64,000 nucleotides of DNA from DASYRM01 sp036004405 (lineage in GTDB: Bacteria > Acidobacteriota > Vicinamibacteria > Vicinamibacterales > UBA2999). Where the stretch lies: positions 1 to 64,000 of the forward strand of contig DASYRM010000028.1 in the NCBI GenBank assembly GCA_036004405.1, written 5' to 3'. Position 1 is the stretch's first letter. Each line of letters opens with the position of its first letter. The notes below the pieces were generated by a model. The model was given only the letters and a program-made list of their open reading frames with translations. It was not told the origin of the DNA and made no database searches. This document shows positions 56,176 through 62,356 of this stretch, piece after piece. Made by a program: the position numbers and the translations under genes.

Positions 56176-57275
56176 CGCACCGGGATGAGGGGGATCTTGC
56201 CGCGATTGGCTTCCGCCGCCCGGTGCGCCGACATCGACACCTGCGCCGCGGTTCGCTCCGCCAGCGTCATGAACGCCCGCGCCGCCACCGACTCCGGCTC
56301 GCTTTCGACGAGCGGCACGCCGCGGTCGCTGCCTTCGCGAATCGGCTGATACACCGGCAGCCGGCCCAGGAACGGCACGTTCATGTCCTGCGCCAGCGCT
56401 TCGCCGCCGCCGTGGCCGAAGATGTCGGCCTCGTGGTGGCAGTTGGTGCAGGCGTAATAGCTCATGTTCTCCACGATGCCGATCGTCGGGATGGTGAGCT
56501 TCTGGTACATCCGGATGGCGCGACGGCTGTCGGCCAGCGACACCTGCTGCGGCGTGGTCACAACCACCGCACCCACCACCGGAACTGTCTGGCTCAGACT
56601 GAGCGCCACGTCACCGGTGCCCGGGGGCATGTCCACGATCAGGTAATCGAGATCGTTCCAGGCCACTTCCTTGAAGAACTGCGCGATGGCTCCGTGCAGC
56701 ATCGGTCCGCGCCAGATGACCGGCGCATCGTCGTCGGTCATGAAGCCGATCGACACCACCTGCATGCCGTACTTCTCGGCCGGCACGATCTGCTTACCGT
56801 TGGTCGTGAGCTGCGTCTTGCCAAGCCCCAGCATGATCGGGACGTTGGGGCCATAGATATCGCCGTCCAGGATGCCGACGCGGCTCCCGCACTTGGCGAG
56901 CGCCAACGCCAGGTTGACGGCCACCGTGGTCTTACCCACGCCGCCCTTTCCGGCGCCGACGGCGATGACGTTCTTGACGCCCGGCACCGGCGTCTTGCCG
57001 GTCTCCGGGGCCGACGCCGAGCGGACCTTCGCCGTCATCTGCACGTTCGCCTTCGTCACCCCGGGCAGCGCCTGCACGGCGGCCACCGCCTGATCGCGCA
57101 TCTGGTCCTTGACCGGACAGGCGGGCGTGGTCAGCTCGATCGTGAGTGAGACGTTGCCGCCCTCGGCCACGACGTCCTTGACGAAGCCGAGGGTGACGAT
57201 GTCGCGGCGCAGGTCTGGATCGACCACCACGCGCAAGGCATTGAGGATCGCGTCGCGATCGGGTGTTTGGGACAT
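56172..57275 (-). CDS. mrp: Mrp/NBP35-family iron-sulfur carrier ATPase
   Basis: A 367-aa P-loop protein of the Mrp/ApbC group, which carries 4Fe-4S clusters to target proteins. An N-terminal DUF59-like domain (VVDPDLRRDIVTLGFVKDV, TTPACPVKDQMRDQA) precedes the deviant Walker A GKGGVGKTTVAVNLA, the switch motif DGDIYGPNVP, and the cluster-binding pair CTNC in NMSYYACTNCHHEADIFG. Complete in length. A TAAAAT box lies 9 bases before the ATG, giving a 2-base leader. The stop overlaps the M16 gene's ATG (ATGA), so it heads the operon. Why an iron-sulfur carrier is coupled to an M16 pair is unclear. Confidence 0.95.
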   Translation of the reverse strand: MSQTPDRDAILNALRVVVDPDLRRDIVTLGFVKDVVAEGGNVSLTIELTTPACPVKDQMRDQAVAAVQALPGVTKANVQMTAKVRSASAPETGKTPVPGVKNVIAVGAGKGGVGKTTVAVNLALALAKCGSRVGILDGDIYGPNVPIMLGLGKTQLTTNGKQIVPAEKYGMQVVSIGFMTDDDAPVIWRGPMLHGAIAQFFKEVAWNDLDYLIVDMPPGTGDVALSLSQTVPVVGAVVVTTPQQVSLADSRRAIRMYQKLTIPTIGIVENMSYYACTNCHHEADIFGHGGGEALAQDMNVPFLGRLPVYQPIREGSDRGVPLVESEPESVAARAFMTLAERTAAQVSMSAHRAAEANRGKIPLIPVR

Positions 57276-57301
57276 GTAGATGAATTTTAGTCGGCTTTGG
57301 A

Positions 57302-57356
57302 GACGTAGGGGCCGGCTTTAGCCGGCCCATGGGCCGCCTGAAGCGGCCCCCACGTA
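57302..57356. repeat. REPIN-like inverted doublet upstream of mrp
   Basis: Two hairpins, GGGGCCGGC-TTTA-GCCGGCCC (about 57307-57327) and GGGCCGCC-TGAA-GCGGCCCC (about 57330-57350, one base shorter on one side), lie within ACGTAG...CACGTAC. It sits 5 bases upstream of the stop codon of the next minus-strand membrane protein and 26 bases behind the mrp promoter. Confidence 0.82.
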
Positions 57357-57359
57357 CGA

Positions 57360-57749
57360 TCACGCCTGGTGAAGATGGGGCTCGAACAGCCGGTGGGCGT
57401 CGTTGGTGAGGAGCACCCAGAGCGCGTAGGCGCCGAGCGCGGTGCCGAACGGGATCACCAGAAGGTTCCCGATCGCCAACGCCAGCATGAGGATACGGCC
57501 GACGGGCTTGTGCCCGCGGAGAAGCGCCGCGGCCCAGATATGGGCGCCGCCGAAGACGAGGGCGAACACGCCAAAGAGGGCAAAACCCACCGCCGCCAGG
57601 CCGGCGGCAAAGCTCACCGACGCCTCGAGCGGGGCGAGCAGCTCGGCCAGCGCACCGGCCGCCAGCAGCAGCATGGCCACGCCGATGATGGCCGCCAGAG
57701 CGCCCCACAGGCTGGCGAGGATTCCGAGAAGAGAAACGTGACGTTCCAT
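57360..57749 (-). CDS. small multi-pass membrane protein
   Basis: A 129-aa integral membrane protein with about four hydrophobic segments (residues 7-35, 45-70, 80-100 and 103-115) and a His-containing tail (NDAHRLFEPHLHQA). Not recognised as a named family; sequence such as GILASLWGALAAIIGVAMLLLAAGALAELLAPLEASVSFAAGLAAVGF suggests a small helical bundle. It lies between the REP doublet upstream of mrp and the DnaJ-like gene; no other gene overlaps it. It could be a chaperone-associated or stress membrane protein, but nothing in the sequence fixes this. Confidence 0.7.
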   Translation of the reverse strand: MERHVSLLGILASLWGALAAIIGVAMLLLAAGALAELLAPLEASVSFAAGLAAVGFALFGVFALVFGGAHIWAAALLRGHKPVGRILMLALAIGNLLVIPFGTALGAYALWVLLTNDAHRLFEPHLHQA

Positions 57750-57799
57750 AGCTGAAAAGAGGGGCGGAGAGGGCTCCGCCTACTCTGCCACCACCATGT

Positions 57800-58261
57800 T
57801 CACCGCGCGCCGACCAGCACGTGCAGCTCTATGCGCGTGCCGGGATGGTGCCGGGGGGTCACCGTGAAGCGGAACCGGGTGCCGTCGCAGACACCGGCCG
57901 GCACCGTAACGTGCACCTGGTGGGACAGCATCTCGGCGCCGGTGCCGGCGCACCGCACACAGAGCTCCGTCCACGATTCGCCGCGGCCGCCGCACTCGCG
58001 GCACACACAGCGCACCGGCACGTCGAGCGGCCGGGTGGCGCCCCGCTTGGCCGCGTAGGGCGACAGGTGCAGAGCGGTTACGAGGGGCGTCGACCGCTCG
58101 CCGGCCACGAACGCGCTGCGAATCCGATCGACCGCGGGCGCCATCGACGGGAAGTCGATCGCGATCTCGTCGCCGAACCAGCGCGCGTCCTCGCGCTGGT
58201 CGTCGGCGGCGCGGACCACGACGGCATCGCCGTCGGACGGACGCAGCGTCATCCCTGCCAT
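57800..58261 (-). CDS. DnaJ-like zinc-finger protein without a J domain
   Basis: A 153-aa protein that lacks the J domain and the Gly/Phe linker but carries a zinc-finger-like pair, CRECGGRG (about residues 94-101) and CVRCAGTG (about 107-114), which match the CxxCxGxG type of DnaJ zinc domains, and a closing strand segment (HQVHVTVPAGVCDGTRFRFTVTPRHHPGTRIELHVLVGA) like the DnaJ client-binding C-domain. An ATG at 58261 (MAG) is chosen; an ATG 9 bases downstream is an alternative. It could be a client-handling or zinc-thiol protein. The gene is divergent from a 56-aa zinc ribbon gene 40 bases away. Confidence 0.75.
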   Translation of the reverse strand: MAGMTLRPSDGDAVVVRAADDQREDARWFGDEIAIDFPSMAPAVDRIRSAFVAGERSTPLVTALHLSPYAAKRGATRPLDVPVRCVCRECGGRGESWTELCVRCAGTGAEMLSHQVHVTVPAGVCDGTRFRFTVTPRHHPGTRIELHVLVGAR

Positions 58262-58301
58262 GGCTCTGCGGGTACCATAGGAGTCGCTCCAGGAGAAGTC
58301 A

Positions 58302-58472
58302 ATGCCCGGACGAGACTGCCCGATGTGCGGCGAAACAATGCGCTTGAATGAGAAAGCGGCCACCGACCGCGTGCCGGGCACGCCGCAGCCTGTGGTGACG
58401 AAGACCCGTGAATGGATGTGCCCCGAGTGTGATTACTTCGAAGATGCCGACGACGAAGATCAGGGCTCGTAG
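58302..58472 (+). CDS. tiny zinc-ribbon protein
   Basis: A 56-codon gene with AGGAGA before its ATG. It encodes MPGRDCPMCGETMRLNEKAA...EWMCPECDYFEDADDEDQGS, a zinc ribbon with CPMCG and CPEC knuckles and an acidic tail. Too short for most gene finders, but the ribosome site, paired CxxC motifs and codon use all support it. Divergent from the DnaJ-like gene and convergent with the next zinc-ribbon gene. Role unknown; small zinc ribbons of this sort may bind RNA or act as metal stores. Confidence 0.7.
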   Translation: MPGRDCPMCGETMRLNEKAATDRVPGTPQPVVTKTREWMCPECDYFEDADDEDQGS

Positions 58473-58530
58473 GAAGGGCACGGCGCGTCCGCCTTCGTCC
58501 CCGCGGGACGAGGCGAGACGGGCCGCAAAA

Positions 58531-58776
58531 TCAGCGGGCGCCGAGTTGTAGCAGGAGCTCCTTGCGCACGGCTTCATCGATCTCGTCGAGATTGAGCGCC
58601 GTTTCGCACTCGTCGCAGAGCACTTCGAGAACGGCCGGGCGCCCTTCCTCGGAGATGTCCAGGCGCGAATCGTCGAGGCGGACGACGTGCATCTGCAAGG
58701 TCTTGACGAGGAAGTTCTGGTCGTTGCCGCAGCTGGGGCACGTGAGCGCCACGCGCGTCTCCTCTTTCGTAGTCAA
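58531..58776 (-). CDS. small CpxC-like zinc-ribbon protein
   Basis: An 81-aa protein with N-terminal CPSCGNDQNFLV and a second CxxC pair (EVLCDECETALNLDEIDE) with an acidic, helical C-terminus (EAVRKELLLQLGAR). Two CxxC pairs suggest one zinc site. A strong AGGAG-type ribosome site precedes the ATG (58776). Not recognised beyond a zinc-ribbon; the sequence between the pairs is short-stranded. It is transcribed towards the tiny zinc-ribbon gene, with the stops 58 bases apart. Confidence 0.78.
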   Translation of the reverse strand: MTTKEETRVALTCPSCGNDQNFLVKTLQMHVVRLDDSRLDISEEGRPAVLEVLCDECETALNLDEIDEAVRKELLLQLGAR

Positions 58777-58869
58777 CAGGGACTCCTCTCACCTTGCCGC
58801 CGTCCCGGCAGCATCCCGCTCGGACCGGGCGATTCCCTACCGCCCTAAGATCTCGATTGTAAGAGAAGG

Positions 58870-58891
58870 ATTCCGCCGGAGCCAGCGGAAT
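58870..58891 (-). terminator. possible 3' hairpin of the addBA operon
   Basis: ATTCCGC and GCGGAAT (7-base arms, 8-base loop) lie 13 bases beyond the addA stop on the minus strand, followed by CCTTCTCTT. The pyrimidine tail is short, so this is only a weak rho-independent terminator. Further on the same strand a TACAAT box (58861-58856) may belong to the zinc-ribbon gene. Confidence 0.4.
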
Positions 58892-58903
58892 TTCGTCTTT
58901 TTT

Positions 58904-61900
58904 TCACGCTTTGGGCGCTTTTCTCGGAGAATCGGGGCCCACGTCCGTATAGATCAGCTTAGGGACGACGGTGGCGCCCGGAAAGAGCCGCTCGGCCACC
59001 GAGGCATAGAGCGCCACCTGACCGGTGTGCTCGGGCCGGGGCCGTCCGGTCTTGAACTCGAGCACGGTCACGTCGGCGGGTCCAAGCCGCACGAGGCAGT
59101 CGATGCTGCCCCGCACCACGGCGCCGTCCTGCCGAAGTGCAAACGGCACTTCGTGCAGGATGTCGGCGGCCGCATACAGGCTTCGAACCTCGGGATGCGC
59201 GCAGAGCGCCTGATACACGGAGGCCGCACGCGCGGCAAACGCTTCGCGGTCGGCGAGCCCCGCCGCCTCGTCGGGCCGCAGCAGCCGCAGGGCCATCGAC
59301 GGCGCGTCCTCGGCGGATGCCCCCGGCGCGGTGCCGAGCGCCTGCAGCAAACGGTGCACGACGGTGCCCAGTACACGTTCCGATTCCGAGCCCGAGGCTT
59401 CGGCTGCCGGCGCGCCCTCACCCGTCGCCATGTCGACGTCGGTCGCACGCCGCACCGACGGCACGGCGTCCAGGACGTCCAGGTCGTCGTGATCGCCCGG
59501 TTCTGAAAGCGCCGACCCGGGCCCACGTACGTCGGGCTCACGTACGTCGGCAAATGCGGGATCGACCTGCGTCGTGGCGGGCCCGGCCGCGCGAAAGGCG
59601 TGCGACTGTCCCGACGCTGCCCGCCATTCGGCGGGCAGCCCCGCCGCGGCCATCGCGAAGCAATCGAGCAACGTGGGCGGGAGCACCTCGGCCAGGCTGC
59701 CGCGCCCCGCAACAAGGCGACCCTCCTTCAGCACCGAGCTCAGATAGAGGCGGTCGCGCGCACGGGTCAGCGCGACGTAGAGCAGCCGCTTGGTCTCCTC
59801 GCGTTCGCGCGCCTGGGCGTCCTCGTCGTACTCCGACACGAAATCGCCGACCGCCACCGACGCGGCGGCGGACGACTGCCCGCCGCCGATACGGATGTAG
59901 TCGCGCCGGTTGCCGGTGCCGCGCGCCAGGTTCACCAGGAAGACGACCGGGAACTCCAGCCCCTTGGCCGCGTGAACCGTCATCAGGTTCACGGCGTTGG
60001 TGGCGTCGAGCGAGGCGTTGGATTCGTCGCCCACGGCCAGCCGGTCGAGGTGTGAGGCAATGCGCCCCAGCGTCGAATAGCCACGGTTCTGGATGCGGCG
60101 CAGGAGCGCGCGGAACTTCTTGAGGTTCTCGCGTGCCTGCTGGAACCGCGCCCCGCGAAGCTCGATGCCGTACGCGGACTCGTGCAGGATGAGATCGACG
60201 AGCTCGGCCGGCGGCATGCGATCAGCGCGGGCCCGCCAGCGCGCCGACGAGGCGCGAGCGGCGGCCAGTCTGGCGGCGTCGGCGGCCTCGAGCGGGGGGG
60301 CTGCCGATTCCCCATTCGGACCAGAAGGTCCGCCTCTACGTACGGAGTCGGCCAGCGCATCGGCCAGGCCCGGAGCGAGCCGGCGCAACGCTTCGTCCGA
60401 CAGCCGGACGAAGCGCGAGCGAAGAAAGGCCGCGGCCCGCAGGTCAGACCCCGGCTCCGCCAGGTACCACAACAGCGCCAGGACGTCCTTGATCTCGTCG
60501 GCGTCGAAGAACCCCAGCCCCTTGTAGACGTACGACGGCAGGCCGGCCAGCGCGAGGGCGTCCTCGAACTCGCGATGGCTCTCGCGGGTCCGGAACAGGA
60601 TGGCGACGTCGCCGGGGCGGATGGGACGTGGCACGCCGGTGTCGCGATCGCGGATGGTGACGCCGTCGTGCACGAGCGCGGCAATCTCGGCGGCCGTCGT
60701 CGCGGCGCAGGTTTCCACGTCCGGCCCGGCGACCAGTCCAAGCGCGGGGTGCGGTCGCGTGTCTCGAGCGGAGTCGAGGGACGGCGGTGCCACCGGAAAG
60801 AGGTCGTCTTCCCCGTACGTAAATGCGTCGGTGCGCTCCGGCAGCTTGTCGATGTCCGCGCACACGTCGTTGACGAAGGCCAGAAGCGCCGGCACCGACC
60901 GGAAGCTGCGCGAGATCGACCGCCGGACGTCGCCTCCCGGCCGGAGCTGCGCAATCGCACGCCCGGCCTCGCCCAGTACGGCGACGTCGGCGTCGCGGAA
61001 CCCGTAGATCGACTGCTTGCGGTCGCCGACGATGAACACGGTGGGCTCGAGCGGCCCCTGATAGGCCAGACCCGCGCCCTCGCCCCAGGCGCGAACCAGC
61101 AGCGACACCAGCTCCCACTGCGCCCGGCTCGTGTCCTGGAACTCGTCCACGAGCACGTGGTGATAGCGCGACTCCAGCCGGTAGCGGCTCTGGGAGAACT
61201 CCTCCATCTGCCCCAGCAGCTTCAGCGTGTAGAGCAGCACGTCGGGGAAATCGAGCACCGCGTGCGCGTCGAGCGTCGCGCGATACTGGCGCTCCGCAAT
61301 CGCGTACATCCGCCACACGCCGCGGGCGACCAGCGCGTTCAGGTCGCGGCGATAGCTCGCGTAGGCGGCCACGATCGACGGCGCATGCCCGATGACCAGG
61401 TCGCGGTGCCGCTCGTAGTCGGCCTTCGACCGGAAGGTCGACTTCTTGGCCGCGCGCGGCAGGGTCTTACGCGCCGTCCCTTCCTGCGTCAGAAAATAGA
61501 GACGGGCGCGCGCGAACGCCGCGTGCACGGCGGCGGCCGTCGGCTCTCCCCGCGCGGCGCCGAGCACCTGGAGGTGCCGCGCGAGCAGCTGGAACTGGGC
61601 GACAGCCGGTCCGGAGCCGAGGAACGCGGCCAGCCCGCCGCGCATGCCGCCGACCACGTCGCGAAGCGCCGACGCTCCCCGCGCCGCCACGGTGGCCACC
61701 GTCCATTCGGGTGGTCCCTGCGCGAGATAGCGGCGAAGGGCCTCGGGGGCCACGAGGCGACGGCTCAGGAGCGCGGCCAGGCCGGCTTTCGCCCGTCGAT
61801 CGCCCAGCTGCGCGAACACCAGCGCCACGTTCTCGTCCTCGCGAGCGACGGTACGGCAGGCCCGCAGCGCGCGATCGAGCGATTCGTCGATGAGGCGCGG

Positions 61901-62347
61901 CACCTCGGTCTCCTCCGCCATCGAGAAGCCGGGGTCGAGGCCGGCCTCGAGCGGGAATTCGCGGAGCAGCGACAGGCAGAAGGCATCGATGGTGCTGACG
62001 GCGATGTCGCCGGTGCGGTCGCGCAGCTCGCGCCAGCGCGTCGCCGGAATCTCGCCCCGCTCGGCGGCCACGCGGAGCGACGACAGGATGCGCTCGCGCA
62101 TTTCCGTGGCGGCCTTGCGCGTGAAGGTGACGGCCAGAATGTGGACGGGATCGACGCCGGCCTTCAGGAGGTTCAGGTAGCGGTCCACCAGCACGCGCGT
62201 CTTGCCGGTACCCGCCGACGCCTCGAGCGCCACATTGAAGCGCGGATCGACGGCGCGCGCGCGCGCCGCCCGATCGCGCTCGTCGAGGCGCGACTCCAGC
62301 GAGTCGTCGCCCTCGTCGAAGGGCAGCCTGGGCGCGTGCTGGTTCAT
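58904..62347 (-). CDS. addA: AddA-like UvrD-type helicase-nuclease
   Basis: A 1147-aa protein combining a UvrD-type helicase with a C-terminal PD-(D/E)XK nuclease, as AddA in the AddAB end-resection complex. Motif I is ASAGTGKTRVLVDRYLN, followed by FTRKAATEMRERI, STIDAFCLSLLREFP, VDEFQDTSRAQWELV, and VGDRKQSIYGFRDADV; late motifs include NLMTVHAAKGLEFPVVFLVNL and LLYVALTRARDRLYL. The nuclease has GSIDCLVRLGPADVTVLEFKTGRPRPEHTGQVALYASV. It lies 9 bases after addB. A palindrome (60317-60332) is embedded in a linker and is translated as VRRGGPSGP between helicase segments. Confidence 0.92.
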   Translation of the reverse strand: MNQHAPRLPFDEGDDSLESRLDERDRAARARAVDPRFNVALEASAGTGKTRVLVDRYLNLLKAGVDPVHILAVTFTRKAATEMRERILSSLRVAAERGEIPATRWRELRDRTGDIAVSTIDAFCLSLLREFPLEAGLDPGFSMAEETEVPRLIDESLDRALRACRTVAREDENVALVFAQLGDRRAKAGLAALLSRRLVAPEALRRYLAQGPPEWTVATVAARGASALRDVVGGMRGGLAAFLGSGPAVAQFQLLARHLQVLGAARGEPTAAAVHAAFARARLYFLTQEGTARKTLPRAAKKSTFRSKADYERHRDLVIGHAPSIVAAYASYRRDLNALVARGVWRMYAIAERQYRATLDAHAVLDFPDVLLYTLKLLGQMEEFSQSRYRLESRYHHVLVDEFQDTSRAQWELVSLLVRAWGEGAGLAYQGPLEPTVFIVGDRKQSIYGFRDADVAVLGEAGRAIAQLRPGGDVRRSISRSFRSVPALLAFVNDVCADIDKLPERTDAFTYGEDDLFPVAPPSLDSARDTRPHPALGLVAGPDVETCAATTAAEIAALVHDGVTIRDRDTGVPRPIRPGDVAILFRTRESHREFEDALALAGLPSYVYKGLGFFDADEIKDVLALLWYLAEPGSDLRAAAFLRSRFVRLSDEALRRLAPGLADALADSVRRGGPSGPNGESAAPPLEAADAARLAAARASSARWRARADRMPPAELVDLILHESAYGIELRGARFQQARENLKKFRALLRRIQNRGYSTLGRIASHLDRLAVGDESNASLDATNAVNLMTVHAAKGLEFPVVFLVNLARGTGNRRDYIRIGGGQSSAAASVAVGDFVSEYDEDAQAREREETKRLLYVALTRARDRLYLSSVLKEGRLVAGRGSLAEVLPPTLLDCFAMAAAGLPAEWRAASGQSHAFRAAGPATTQVDPAFADVREPDVRGPGSALSEPGDHDDLDVLDAVPSVRRATDVDMATGEGAPAAEASGSESERVLGTVVHRLLQALGTAPGASAEDAPSMALRLLRPDEAAGLADREAFAARAASVYQALCAHPEVRSLYAAADILHEVPFALRQDGAVVRGSIDCLVRLGPADVTVLEFKTGRPRPEHTGQVALYASVAERLFPGATVVPKLIYTDVGPDSPRKAPKA
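60317..60332. repeat. REP-like palindrome inside addA
   Basis: CGGACC-AGAA-GGTCCG, followed by GCCTCTACGTAC, the tail seen next to other members. It sits inside the addA coding region in frame, in a segment reading SVRRGGPSGPNGESAAPPLEAADA that looks like an inter-domain linker. Confidence 0.8.
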
Positions 62348-62356
62348 ACGGCGGTG

